DNA of 64,000 nucleotides from a bacterium (lineage in GTDB: Bacteria > Spirochaetota > Leptospiria > Leptospirales > Leptonemataceae), in assembly GCA_024742665.1 (NCBI GenBank), contig JANSYA010000010.1, positions 144,525 to 208,524 of the forward strand, in the 5' to 3' direction. Both the position numbers and the translations under genes were made by a program. This document shows positions 9,135-17,028 of this stretch, piece after piece. Below the pieces are notes generated by a model, which saw only the letters and a program-made list of their open reading frames with translations, was not told the origin of the DNA and searched no databases. Position 1 is the first letter of the stretch. Every line of letters begins with the position of its first letter.

Positions 9135-9402
9135 TTTTCAAAATCCAGTTGAGACTCTTTGAGGATCGGATGCGTTCCAATTTTAAAACGATTCTCTGGA
9201 AGAGCGTTTTTATCAATCACGAAGCAGTCGTCGCCTGGCTGCTACGATTTGCTCCAGGGATGGGCAGGCAAGCAGATTTCATTTCAAGTTAATGCGCGCC
9301 GTTTAATCTACTCTTGATCATAAAGCGGGAATGTTCGCAGGCCTTTCGCGGCAAAATTAAAAACCACTTGCCCGATTCCCGACCAATCGCAGCATCAACA
9401 CC
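9135..9402. other. Divergent intergenic region between ABC exporter and TolC-like gene
   Basis: This 268-bp gap separates the minus-strand exporter-adaptor pair from the plus-strand TolC-like gene, so promoters for both should lie here. It is AT-richer than its surroundings in places (for example around 9290-9320). I could not find a -35/-10 pair on either strand that meets the consensus with correct spacing, and I see no terminator or small gene. Confidence 0.4.
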
Positions 9403-11040
9403 GTGTCGGCGAGCATTCCCTTTTTTCGCATCTCGCGGTGGCTGGTCCTGTTGATCGGCTGCGTTCTGTTGGCCGGCCATCTCGATTCGGCACCCGGCGA
9501 ACAGGCCGCAGAGTCCACACCCGCCGACGCTCCAGTGATCGAGAACGAGGAGCGTTCCACGCTCCTCAAGCGGCCCAGGTCCATCCCCATCGGTGTGCGC
9601 CAGGCCATTGTAATGGCCCTGGGGAACAATCCGTCCGTGGCTCTGGAAAAGCTCAACCCGCTGATCGTAAAGACTCTCGAAGAAGCCGAGCGGGGCAGCT
9701 TTGATCCGACTCTTTTTGCGGAGTCTTCGCTTTCCAGGTCGCGCAAGCTCATCGATGGGCAAAGAACGGACGCGTCCAGGGACAATGACCGTACCTCTGA
9801 AGACGTATCCGAAAGCGCCATCGGAACTCTGGGCGCCGAAATCTTTCTACCCACGGGCACTTCCATTGCGTTGTCCCTCGATGCAGAACGGACAATAGAG
9901 AAAGAGACGACCTACGGCAATTTTGACGATCCTATTCTGACAACTTCGGCCCTCTTCGACAACGAGTACAGCACGCGGGCGGGTATCACTATTTCCCAGG
10001 CGCTGCTGCGCGGATTTTCCATCGAAGCGAATCTGGCGGCTCTGAAGCAGGCTCGCATCGACACGGATATTTCGCGCTATCAACTGCGCGGTTTTATCGA
10101 GGAGTTTGTCGCGCGGGTGGAGAACGCCTACTGGAATCTGGCGCTGCAGCAGCGGCGCGTCGGGATTGTGGAGGATGGATTGCGTCTGGCGGAGCAGCAA
10201 TTCCGCGAGACGGAGGAAACGATCAAGCGGGGCCGGCTGGCCGGCATCGAGTTGGCCAAGGCGCGCGCCGAAGTCGCGCAGCGTCGGATCGAACTGATCG
10301 AAGCCCTGGGAGACCACAACCGGGCGCGGCTTCAGCAACTCCAGCTCATCCAGCCGGAGGAGTCTGATTTCTGGGAGCTTGGAGTTTTCGCACGCGACCG
10401 GCTCACGGTGCCCGACGTGAAGCTGGATCCGGTCAAGGAGCATGTCGCGGTCGCCCACCGCATGCGCAACGATCTCCGGGAAGCCGTGTTGCGTCAGGAG
10501 CGCAACGAGTTGGAAGTCACGCGAACCAGGAACGGTGTTTTGCCGGAGCTGGACCTGTTTATTTCGATGGGAACCACCGGCTATGCCCGTTCGTTTCGTC
10601 GTTCTTTTGACGCCATCGACGGCCGCAGTCACGATTACCGGGTCGGCTTTCGTTTCGAGTATCCGCTCTGGAACCGCGTCGCCCGGGCTTCCCATGAGCG
10701 AGCCATTCTCCAGGGCGAGACGGAAAAGATCGCCGTGCAGAATCTAAGGCAGCTGGTGGAGCTGGATGTGCGCGAGGCCTATATCGACGTGAACAATACC
10801 CGGCGGCGGATTGAGGCCACGAACGAAACGCGCAAGCTCAGGGGGCGCATTCTGGAAGCGGAGATGATTAGCTTTCGTGCGGGCAAATCTAATAACTTCC
10901 TGGTGGCCCAGGCGCAGCGCGATTTTTTGCAAAGCCGTTTGGACGAAAACGAAGCGGTGGTCGCGTACCTGCAGGCACTCGTACGTCTCTACCAGGTCGA
11001 TGGTTCGCTGCTGACCCGGCGGAAGTTGGAGGTACAATAG
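9403..11040 (+). CDS. TolC-family outer-membrane efflux/secretion protein
   Basis: This is the outer-membrane channel component expected to complete the tripartite system with the divergent HlyD-type adaptor and ABC exporter. The 545-residue product starts at a GTG and has a signal peptide (hydrophobic WLVLLIGCVLLAGHL). It shows the two-fold TolC repeat: an AIVMALGNNPSVALE-like start of the first repeat, then long alpha-helical segments with heptad Glu/Arg/Leu patterns (for example FVARVENAYWNLALQQRRVG). The second repeat contains AYIDVNNTRRRIEAT and a C-terminal FLVAQAQRDFLQSRLDENEAVVAYLQAL region. It is followed after one base by a small lipoprotein gene, so the two are probably cotranscribed. 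Confidence 0.88.
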   Translation: MSASIPFFRISRWLVLLIGCVLLAGHLDSAPGEQAAESTPADAPVIENEERSTLLKRPRSIPIGVRQAIVMALGNNPSVALEKLNPLIVKTLEEAERGSFDPTLFAESSLSRSRKLIDGQRTDASRDNDRTSEDVSESAIGTLGAEIFLPTGTSIALSLDAERTIEKETTYGNFDDPILTTSALFDNEYSTRAGITISQALLRGFSIEANLAALKQARIDTDISRYQLRGFIEEFVARVENAYWNLALQQRRVGIVEDGLRLAEQQFRETEETIKRGRLAGIELAKARAEVAQRRIELIEALGDHNRARLQQLQLIQPEESDFWELGVFARDRLTVPDVKLDPVKEHVAVAHRMRNDLREAVLRQERNELEVTRTRNGVLPELDLFISMGTTGYARSFRRSFDAIDGRSHDYRVGFRFEYPLWNRVARASHERAILQGETEKIAVQNLRQLVELDVREAYIDVNNTRRRIEATNETRKLRGRILEAEMISFRAGKSNNFLVAQAQRDFLQSRLDENEAVVAYLQALVRLYQVDGSLLTRRKLEVQ

Positions 11041-11041
11041 C

Positions 11042-11422
11042 ATGCGAGTTATACTGCTGGTCGCCGCGATTGGCCTGTGTCTGACGCAGTGCCTGCTCCT
11101 CAATAGCCTGGATCTGGCGCCCGGTCACGTGCGCGGCGACGAAGCGAAAGATATCATTCGCGGTCGGCTGCATGAATTGCTGCTGTTGGGCGTGATTTCC
11201 AATTCGCTCCCGATTCAAGCGGCGGGCTTCGCTTCAGCCGAACTCGTCGGTATCGACGAGTCGGCGTACTATAAAGAGCTGGAAGTCGAAGAGTGCGCGG
11301 AGCAGATTCTGGGCGCCAATGTCGCGCAGTACCGGGCCGGGACTGTTTCGCCGCTAAGCGTCGCCGCTATCAGCGTGGCTGCTTGCGACCTTCAGCCGGA
11401 TTCGGCGATTTTTGATCCCTGA
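11042..11422 (+). CDS. Small putative lipoprotein, leptospiral type
   Basis: This 126-residue exported protein starts one base after the TolC-like gene ends. The N-terminus is a hydrophobic signal ending in LTQC at about residue 17; Gln before the lipid-attachment Cys is unusual in general but tolerated in spirochaetal lipoboxes. The rest has a GDEAKDIIRGRLHE segment, IDESAYYKELEVEECAEQIL, and a C-terminal AACDLQPDS motif with two conserved-looking cysteines. From memory this pattern resembles a Leptospira lipoprotein family (TIGR04452-like), which I cannot confirm here. Its position suggests an accessory envelope role for the secretion system. Confidence 0.6.
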   Translation: MRVILLVAAIGLCLTQCLLLNSLDLAPGHVRGDEAKDIIRGRLHELLLLGVISNSLPIQAAGFASAELVGIDESAYYKELEVEECAEQILGANVAQYRAGTVSPLSVAAISVAACDLQPDSAIFDP

Positions 11423-11470
11423 CGATCCTGCTGTGGTTGCGATAAAAAGCCCCTGCTGATCCTGTGTCCC

Positions 11471-11905
11471 ATGCCCCAGCCGACTCGCTATGAATTCTCG
11501 ACTCCGATTCGCGTCGCCTGGGGCGATATGGACGCGCTGCGTCACGTGAACAACGTTTCGTATACGCGTTATTTTGAAACGGCCCGGGCCGAGTTCTTCG
11601 TATATCTGCGCGAACGTTTCGGGCACAAACCGCCGGATAATCAGATCCTGATCTTAACGAAGCTGGAGTTCAATTATCGCGGCCAGGTTTTCTTTCCCGC
11701 GAATCTGGAAGTCACCTGCGGCATTCCGAAGCTCTCGGGCCGGACTCTGCTGCTGGGCTGTTCGATGTGGAACGAAGAGGGGCAGTGCGTCGCCGACGGG
11801 ATCAGCCATCACATGTGGATCGACGTGGATTCCGGTCGAGCGATTCGCATGCCGCAGGAATTCGATCCGGTTTACCAGGCGTACCTGCAGGGCGAACTGC
11901 GCTGA
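11471..11905 (+). CDS. Acyl-CoA thioesterase, YbgC/FadM-type hotdog protein
   Basis: This 144-residue protein is a typical 4HBT thioesterase. It begins with the strand VAWGDMDALRHVNNVSYTRY, which contains the catalytic Asp and the H-V-N-N motif. The ETARAEFF helix follows, then the LEFNYRGQVFFPANLEVTC strand pair. The family hydrolyses acyl-CoA thioesters in the cytoplasm; the chain length preferred here is unknown. It lies 48 bp after the lipoprotein gene and converges on the LysR gene. It is a second paralogue within 6 kb of the hotdog protein at 5824. Confidence 0.88.
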   Translation: MPQPTRYEFSTPIRVAWGDMDALRHVNNVSYTRYFETARAEFFVYLRERFGHKPPDNQILILTKLEFNYRGQVFFPANLEVTCGIPKLSGRTLLLGCSMWNEEGQCVADGISHHMWIDVDSGRAIRMPQEFDPVYQAYLQGELR

Positions 11906-11961
11906 AGCGACTCCGAATGCGCCGCACACAGCACGCCGCCCATGATTGAACAAGCGCTCGC

Positions 11962-12843
11962 TCAGTTGTTCGCGTTCGCTGTGTGCTTTTCCAGCTCTTC
12001 GATCAGCAGGTTTAATCCCGGGCGATGATGACGGCGATACGAAAAATAGAATTTGCGTTCGGCGAATAATTCGGGAAAGGGCAACACGCGCAGCTTATTC
12101 GTCAGACAAAACTCCGAAACGAAACCGATCCCCAGGCCGGCTTCGATGCTGCGGATTACCCCCTGCAGGCTGCGCAGTTCCATGACGATCGAGGGCGTGA
12201 ATTTCAGTTTCAGCGAGCGAAGCTTTTTTTCGACGACCCGGCGCACCGCCGAAGCCGGATGGAAGTATACGAAATCTTCGCCTTCCAGATCTTTTAGTGC
12301 CGGCTTGTTCTTTTTGAAGATGGCGTGTTGTTTCGAAGCGACAGGAATAATTCGGTCTGTGAGATAGGGCTTCTGAACGAGGGCGCTTTCGGAAACCTCT
12401 CCGGTTAAGAATCCCAGATCCACATCGCCGCGAAGTAGGGCTTCGCGGGTTTCCTGGGCGTCGCCTTCGGAGACGCGAAATACCAGGTGCGGGTATTTTT
12501 TTCGGACCTTTTTCAGCACGTCCGGCAACACATAGGCCGCGACAGTGCCTCCGGCGCTCAGAGAATACTCGCCGGACAGCTCCCGGTCGGGGTGCTTGAG
12601 GGAGTCCTGGACTTCCTGCCAGAGTTCGTTGATCCGCTGCGCGTAGCCCAGGAATATCTCACCGGCGGGAGTCAGTCGGATTTCGCGCCCGCCGCGCTCC
12701 AGCAGGGACTGACCGACTTCGCGCTCAAGCAAAGAGATCTGGCGGGACAGGGCCGGCTGGGTCAGACCCATGCCGGCGGCGGCCCGGACGAAGGAGCCGG
12801 CCCGGTGGATCTCCAGAAAATAGCGCAGCTGACGGAATTCCAT
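11962..12843 (-). CDS. LysR-family transcriptional regulator, candidate leucine-operon regulator
   Basis: This 293-residue protein has the LysR layout. A winged helix-turn-helix spans residues 1-60 (FLEIHRAGSFVRAAAGMGLTQPALSRQISLLE), followed by a linker helix and a periplasmic-binding-like effector domain (DVDLGFLTGEVSE, and a C-terminal GLGIGFVSE segment). It is divergent from leuC across 167 bp, and a three-half-site T-N11-A element sits directly before its start codon (see 12849-12875). By analogy with other divergent LysR pairs it probably controls leuC-leuD and represses itself. The effector is unknown; an intermediate of the leucine pathway would be the natural candidate. Confidence 0.88.
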   Translation of the reverse strand: MEFRQLRYFLEIHRAGSFVRAAAGMGLTQPALSRQISLLEREVGQSLLERGGREIRLTPAGEIFLGYAQRINELWQEVQDSLKHPDRELSGEYSLSAGGTVAAYVLPDVLKKVRKKYPHLVFRVSEGDAQETREALLRGDVDLGFLTGEVSESALVQKPYLTDRIIPVASKQHAIFKKNKPALKDLEGEDFVYFHPASAVRRVVEKKLRSLKLKFTPSIVMELRSLQGVIRSIEAGLGIGFVSEFCLTNKLRVLPFPELFAERKFYFSYRRHHRPGLNLLIEELEKHTANANN

Positions 12844-12848
12844 TGGAT

Positions 12849-12875
12849 ATAACTAAGTGTTATTGGTTTGATAAC
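12849..12875. promoter_or_regulatory. Likely LysR operator: three alternating half-sites
   Basis: ATAAC at 12849-12853, GTTAT at 12859-12863 and ATAAC at 12871-12875 alternate in orientation with spacers of 5 and 7 bp. The first pair is a 15-bp perfect palindrome that fits the LysR T-N11-A rule (T12850, A12862). The block begins 6 bp from the regulator's start codon, which fits autorepression. A TTGATA at 12868-12873 overlaps the third half-site and could be the -35 box of the leuC promoter, with a weak CATTAT at 12889. Confidence 0.6.
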
Positions 12876-13010
12876 AACAATTTATTTGCATTATGGCCGG
12901 AAATAGGGTAGCTTTCGAAAGTCGCGAGAGGCCGCGGGAGCTGTGATTTCCAGGCCGTGAAGGCGGCCGACACTTGCGACTGAATATTGCGGATAAGCTG
13001 AGACGAAATT

Positions 13011-14411
13011 ATGAAACAAACCATGTACGACAAAATCTGGGACGCGCATCTCGTGCACGACGACGGCAAAAGCGCATCGATCCTGTACATCGATCGCCAT
13101 CTCGTGCACGAAGTCACCTCGCCTCAGGCTTTCGAAGGCCTGCGAATTGCGGGACGTAAAGTTCGCCGGCCCGAACTTACCTTTGCCACTATGGATCACA
13201 ACGTTTCGACCCGCTCCCGGGATTGGGGCGCTGCCGGCGAGATTTCGAAAAAACAAATGGAAGCTCTTGATACGAACTGCAAAGAGTTCGGCATCCGCTT
13301 ATTCGATCTCGACCATCCCGACCAGGGCATCGTGCACGTAATCGGACCGGAGATGGGCATCACCCTGCCTGGCTCCACGATCGTTTGCGGGGATTCACAC
13401 ACCAGCACCCACGGCGCTTTCGGCGCGCTTGCTCACGGCATCGGCACTTCGGAAGTCGAGCACGTGCTCGCGACGCAAACGCTCCAGCAATTTAAGTCGA
13501 AGAATATGCTCGTGAAAGTCAACGGCAAGGTCGGCGTCGGCGTAACCGCAAAAGATATTATTCTTGCGATTATCGGTAAAATCGGCACGAACGGCGGACA
13601 GGGTTACGTCATCGAGTACGCGGGCGAAGCCATCGAAGCGCTGTCGATCGAAGGGCGCATGACGGTCTGCAATATGAGCATTGAAGCCGGCGCCCGGGCG
13701 GGCCTGATCGCCCCGGACGAAAAGACTTTCGAATATTTCAAGGGCCGCGATTTCGCCCCGAAGGGCGCCGACTGGGACAAGGCCGTCGAATACTGGCGGA
13801 CTTTGCCGAGCGACGAGGGCGCGCACTACGACAAAGTCGTGGAGCTGGACGCCGCCGCGATCGAACCGCAGGTCACCTGGGGTACGAACCCCGGCCAGGT
13901 CATCCCGGTCACCGCGCCGGTTCCCGGCCCGGCCGATTTCAGCGACAGCGTGGCGAAGGAGTCGGCTGCGCGAGCGCTGGAGTATATGGGCCTTGAGGCG
14001 GGCAAACCCCTCAGCGACGTTACGGTCGACACGGTTTTTATCGGCAGCTGCACGAATTCACGCATGGAGGACCTGCGTCGGGCGGCCGAGCTTGCGAAGG
14101 GCAAAAAAGTTAAGAGCGGCATTCGCGCGATGGTCGTACCCGGTTCCGGTCGGGTCAAACGCCAGGCGGAAGAAGAAGGTTTGCACGAAATTTTCATGAA
14201 CGCTGGCTTCGAGTGGCGCATGGCGGGCTGTTCGATGTGTCTGGCGATGAACGACGACAATTTAAGCGAAGGCGAACGCTGCGCTTCGACTTCGAATCGA
14301 AATTTTGAAGGCCGCCAGGGCCGGGGCGGTCGCACGCATCTGGTCAGCCCCGAAATGGCGGTCGCCGCGGCGATTGAAGGCCGCTTCGTCGACGTTCGGA
14401 GCTGGAGCTAA
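13011..14411 (+). CDS. leuC: 3-isopropylmalate dehydratase large subunit
   Basis: LeuC with LeuD isomerises 2-isopropylmalate to 3-isopropylmalate in leucine biosynthesis, using a 4Fe-4S cluster in the aconitase fold. The 466-residue length is standard. Visible motifs include DHNVSTRSRD, the substrate loop GDSHTSTHGAFGALAHGIGT, and the cluster cysteines in IGSCTNSR and in GCSMCLAMN. The C-terminus has the expected STSNRNFEGRQGRG. The gene is followed by leuD after a 152-bp gap rich in RNA structure. A LysR gene lies divergently upstream. Confidence 0.97.
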   Translation: MKQTMYDKIWDAHLVHDDGKSASILYIDRHLVHEVTSPQAFEGLRIAGRKVRRPELTFATMDHNVSTRSRDWGAAGEISKKQMEALDTNCKEFGIRLFDLDHPDQGIVHVIGPEMGITLPGSTIVCGDSHTSTHGAFGALAHGIGTSEVEHVLATQTLQQFKSKNMLVKVNGKVGVGVTAKDIILAIIGKIGTNGGQGYVIEYAGEAIEALSIEGRMTVCNMSIEAGARAGLIAPDEKTFEYFKGRDFAPKGADWDKAVEYWRTLPSDEGAHYDKVVELDAAAIEPQVTWGTNPGQVIPVTAPVPGPADFSDSVAKESAARALEYMGLEAGKPLSDVTVDTVFIGSCTNSRMEDLRRAAELAKGKKVKSGIRAMVVPGSGRVKRQAEEEGLHEIFMNAGFEWRMAGCSMCLAMNDDNLSEGERCASTSNRNFEGRQGRGGRTHLVSPEMAVAAAIEGRFVDVRSWS

Positions 14412-14413
14412 GC

Positions 14414-14478
14414 GCGGCGGAGTGGCACCGGGCTGCGGGCGAGTATAAGTGAGCCCTTGCCCGGTGCCACCCCGCCGC
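14414..14478 (+). repeat. Large hairpin in the leuC-leuD intergenic region
   Basis: Arms of 20 nt at 14414-14433 and 14459-14478 are complementary with one A-C mismatch (GCGGCGGAGTGGCACC pairing with GGTGCCACCCCGCCGC). The loop itself contains a further GGGC/GCCC pair. No T-run follows on either strand, so it is not a standard terminator. As it starts 3 nt after the leuC stop codon, a role in protecting the leuC 3' end or in differential expression of leuC and leuD is plausible. Confidence 0.7.
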
Positions 14479-14503
14479 TCAAAAAATTGAAAATTACTGA
14501 ATT

Positions 14504-14563
14504 ATGAACAGGAGCAGTGCAATCTATGCGACACGAGGTCGCATAGATTGCGCAACTATATAG
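14504..14563 (+). promoter_or_regulatory. leuD leader: 19-codon ORF and perfect 14-bp hairpin abutting leuD start
   Basis: A 14-bp perfect inverted repeat (14519-14532 and 14538-14551, loop ACGAG) lies 12 nt before the leuD ATG. It sits between an AGGAG at 14510-14514 and the start codon, and folding it brings the AGGAG to 16 nt from the ATG. A 19-codon frame from ATG 14504 ends in TAG at 14561-14563, touching the leuD ATG at 14564. A six-codon frame from ATG 14526 has the AGGAG at good spacing. No Shine-Dalgarno lies directly before leuD, so translation is probably coupled or structure-dependent. The leader has no leucine codons, which argues against classical leucine attenuation. Confidence 0.5.
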
Positions 14564-15184
14564 ATGAATCCATTAAAAAAACACACCGGCATGGCAGCGG
14601 CGCTGGATCGCTCCGACGTCGATACCGATCAGATTATTCCGAAGCAGTTTCTCAAAAAGATCGAGCGCACGGGATTCGGCGTGCACCTCTTTCACGACTG
14701 GCGTTTTCTCGACGACGACGGGAAAAAAGAAGACCCTTCGTTTGAGTTGAACGCCGAGCGCTATAAGGCGGGGCCCAGCGTGCTGGTCGCCGGCGAAAAC
14801 TTCGGCTGCGGTTCCAGCCGCGAACACGCGCCCTGGGCGCTGAACGACTATGGCTTCGTGATCGTAATTGCGCCGTCGTACGCGGATATCTTTTATTCGA
14901 ACTGCTTTAAGAACGGTATGCTGCCGGTGAAATTATCCCGGGCAGAAGTGCGCGAGATTATGGACTGGGTCCAGGCCAATCCGGGCGCGGAGATCACGGC
15001 GGATCTGGAAGAGCAGGTCGTGCTGGCCGCCGGTAAATCGTACAAATTCGAAGTGGATCCCTTTCGTCGAGACTGTTTGCTGAACGGCTGGGACGATATC
15101 GGATTGACGCTCAAAAACGAAGCTTCAATTTCTACGTTCGAAGAGCAACATAAAGCGAACCATTCCTATTATGCGTCCGTCTGA
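14564..15184 (+). CDS. leuD: 3-isopropylmalate dehydratase small subunit
   Basis: LeuD is the swivel subunit that completes the isopropylmalate isomerase with LeuC. The 206-residue protein shows the family landmarks DVDTDQIIPKQFLKKIERTG near the N-terminus, the substrate-binding ENFGCGSSREHAPWALNDYG loop, and FYSNCFKNGMLPV. It ends near LNGWDDIGLTLK with a short tail. It follows leuC after a structured 152-bp gap and overlaps the next gene by 14 bp. Confidence 0.97.
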   Translation: MNPLKKHTGMAAALDRSDVDTDQIIPKQFLKKIERTGFGVHLFHDWRFLDDDGKKEDPSFELNAERYKAGPSVLVAGENFGCGSSREHAPWALNDYGFVIVIAPSYADIFYSNCFKNGMLPVKLSRAEVREIMDWVQANPGAEITADLEEQVVLAAGKSYKFEVDPFRRDCLLNGWDDIGLTLKNEASISTFEEQHKANHSYYASV

Positions 15185-15617
15185 TAGGACCATGCGGCGT
15201 CTTTTGTTTCTTCTTCGTCTGAATTTCAACGGCTCCCGTCGCCTGGCGGTCGGGAGCCGGGCTTTGTCGCCTTTCGGGCGGCGAGCGATCCGGGCCTGTG
15301 TGCCGGCGCTGATTCTATCGCTGGTGGTTCTGAGCGCAAACTGCCGGAAGTCGAATGTGCGCGAAGCGATTCCCACCGGCGTTGAAGTGATCGAATTGGA
15401 AGACGGCCGCACGGAATTTCGTTCGACGGCGCGCGCCTCCCAGGCGGCGATCGATTCCGGCAATTTCGTCAAGAAACAGAACACCGGCTGCGCGGCGGCG
15501 AGGCTGCTGCTCGACAACGAGTTCCGCGACCGGGGCTTCGGCATGGTCGACTATTCCCGGGCCGAGTTCTTTATGATCTATGAAGCGGAATACTGCCGGG
15601 CAGTCATTATCCGTTGA
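15171..15617 (+). CDS. Putative exported lipoprotein of unknown function
   Basis: I do not recognise this 148-residue protein. A hydrophobic segment (about residues 43-56, VPALILSLVVLSA) ends in SANC at about residue 58, a plausible spirochaetal lipobox. The n-region before it is unusually long if translation begins at 15171. Starting at the ATG at 15192 shortens it and removes the overlap with leuD. The mature part contains TGCAAARLLLDNEFRDRGFG and ends with an AEYCRAVIIR strand, giving two further cysteines. It lies between leuD and folD in the same orientation, probably by operon association only. Confidence 0.5.
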   Translation: MRPSDRTMRRLLFLLRLNFNGSRRLAVGSRALSPFGRRAIRACVPALILSLVVLSANCRKSNVREAIPTGVEVIELEDGRTEFRSTARASQAAIDSGNFVKKQNTGCAAARLLLDNEFRDRGFGMVDYSRAEFFMIYEAEYCRAVIIR

Positions 15618-15651
15618 CCGATTCCGGACCCGGCCGTAAACCGTCCCTGTT

Positions 15652-16485
15652 ATGGCGGAACCGGTAATTTTAGACGGCAAAAAACTTGCGGGCGAGATTC
15701 GTGAAGATCTAAAGCAGCGCGTCGCGAAGCTGTCGCGAAAACCCGTGCTGGCGACGATTCTGGTCGGGGCCGACCCCGCGTCGGCGACCTACGTCAAAAT
15801 GAAAGGCAAAGCCTGCGAATCGATCGGCATGGCTTCCCGCAAGATCGAGTTGCCGGCCACCACCCAGACCGACGCGCTCCTGCGAATCATCGACGAGCTG
15901 AACCAGGATCCGGACGTTCACGGCATACTGCTACAGCACCCCGTTCCCGAAAACGTAGACGAGCGGGCCGCCTTTGATCGTATCGCCGCCGAGAAAGACG
16001 TAGACGGCGTGACGACTCTCGGCTTCGGCAAGATCAGCTTCGGCCAGGACGCCTACCCGAGCTGCACACCGGCCGGTATGATTCGTTTGATGGACGAATA
16101 CGAGATTCCGATCGAGGGCAAACACGCGGTCGTCGTCGGTCGTTCGCCGATTCTGGGAAAACCCATGGCGCTCCTGCTGCTCGAACGCAACGCCACCGTA
16201 ACGGTCTGTCATTCGCGCACGAAAAATCTGGAAGGGCATCTGGCGACGGCCGACATCGTCGTGGCCGCCGTGGGCAAACCGAATTTCATTCAAGGCGCAT
16301 CGCTGAAAGAGGGCGTGGTCGTAATGGACGCCGGTTACAACGAAGGCAATGTCGGCGACGCGGACTACGATTCATGCTTCAAAAAAGCGAGTCATATTAC
16401 GCCCGTGCCGGGCGGCGTCGGTCCGATGACGATCGCCATGCTCCTGGCTCACACCGTGCAGGCCGCGGAAAAAGCCGCGAGTTGA
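15652..16485 (+). CDS. folD: Bifunctional methylenetetrahydrofolate dehydrogenase/cyclohydrolase
   Basis: FolD interconverts 5,10-methylene-, methenyl- and 10-formyl-tetrahydrofolate, supplying one-carbon units for purine and formyl-methionine synthesis. The 277-residue length is typical. The catalytic YVKMKGKACESIGM segment (with the conserved Tyr and Lys) and the GILLQHPVP motif are present. So are the Rossmann region VVVGRSPILGKPMALLLLERNATVTVCHS and the C-terminal PGGVGPMTIAMLL. It lies 34 bp after the unknown lipoprotein and converges on the DUF1801 gene. Confidence 0.97.
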   Translation: MAEPVILDGKKLAGEIREDLKQRVAKLSRKPVLATILVGADPASATYVKMKGKACESIGMASRKIELPATTQTDALLRIIDELNQDPDVHGILLQHPVPENVDERAAFDRIAAEKDVDGVTTLGFGKISFGQDAYPSCTPAGMIRLMDEYEIPIEGKHAVVVGRSPILGKPMALLLLERNATVTVCHSRTKNLEGHLATADIVVAAVGKPNFIQGASLKEGVVVMDAGYNEGNVGDADYDSCFKKASHITPVPGGVGPMTIAMLLAHTVQAAEKAAS

Positions 16486-16539
16486 TTGCGATAGATCCTG
16501 GAGCGGATCGCCGATATCGATTCCGGGTTTCAAACGAGC

Positions 16540-17028
16540 CTATGCTTTTCGGTCGCGCTTATTGCGTAAGTGATAGGTGAACGCCAGCATGAATATCTCG
16601 CGCAATTCTTCCGTCGGCAATCGTCCGCGCAGCGATACGCGCACGCAGCGATTGCCTTCGAAAATAAAAGGGGACTCTGCGGTTCCGCTCGCCGCACGTT
16701 CTTTCTGGCGGCGGCGAAAGCCGGCCACGAGATTGGTCTGGCAGTGCACGTAGATTCCGCATGCGCCGGCGGGCGATATTTCGTCGGCTTCGATATATCC
16801 GATGCGGACGGTCGTGCCGCTCTTTGTTTGCCCGGTTAAATACGAAGCCTGGCCCCACTTCAGGCATTCGCTTAATTCGCCGACGCCGCCTGTCGCCGCG
16901 GCGGTTTTGAAAATCAATTCCCGGAGCTTGAGCAAAGCTTTCTGGATCGCCGGCGGATGCCGACGAAAGACTGCCGCGATTTCCGCCCTCGCGAAGGGTG
17001 GACGGGCTTCCGGCAGTTTCGATTTCAA
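16540..17028 (-). CDS. DUF1801 family protein
   Basis: This protein resembles the DUF1801/YdhG-like fold, a small family of unknown function. Visible features are an N-terminal helical segment (AVFRRHPPAIQKALLKLRELIFKTA), a LSECLKWGQASYLTG strand and the tail LREIFMLAFTYHLRNK. I start it at TTG 17028, whose first three bases overlap the stop codon of the upstream Nudix gene (TTGA), a common coupling arrangement. An ATG at 17082 in the same frame would overlap that gene by 58 bp. The function is unknown. Confidence 0.7.
   Translation of the reverse strand: MKSKLPEARPPFARAEIAAVFRRHPPAIQKALLKLRELIFKTAAATGGVGELSECLKWGQASYLTGQTKSGTTVRIGYIEADEISPAGACGIYVHCQTNLVAGFRRRQKERAASGTAESPFIFEGNRCVRVSLRGRLPTEELREIFMLAFTYHLRNKRDRKA

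Noticed and set aside
9847..10695. A 282-codon open frame antisense to the TolC-like gene
   Set aside because: The TolC-like gene is strongly supported on the plus strand, and the antisense product has no recognisable features.
14414..14478. The leuC 3' hairpin as an intrinsic terminator
   Set aside because: It is followed by an A-rich stretch, not T residues, on the plus strand, and no T-run follows on the minus strand either.
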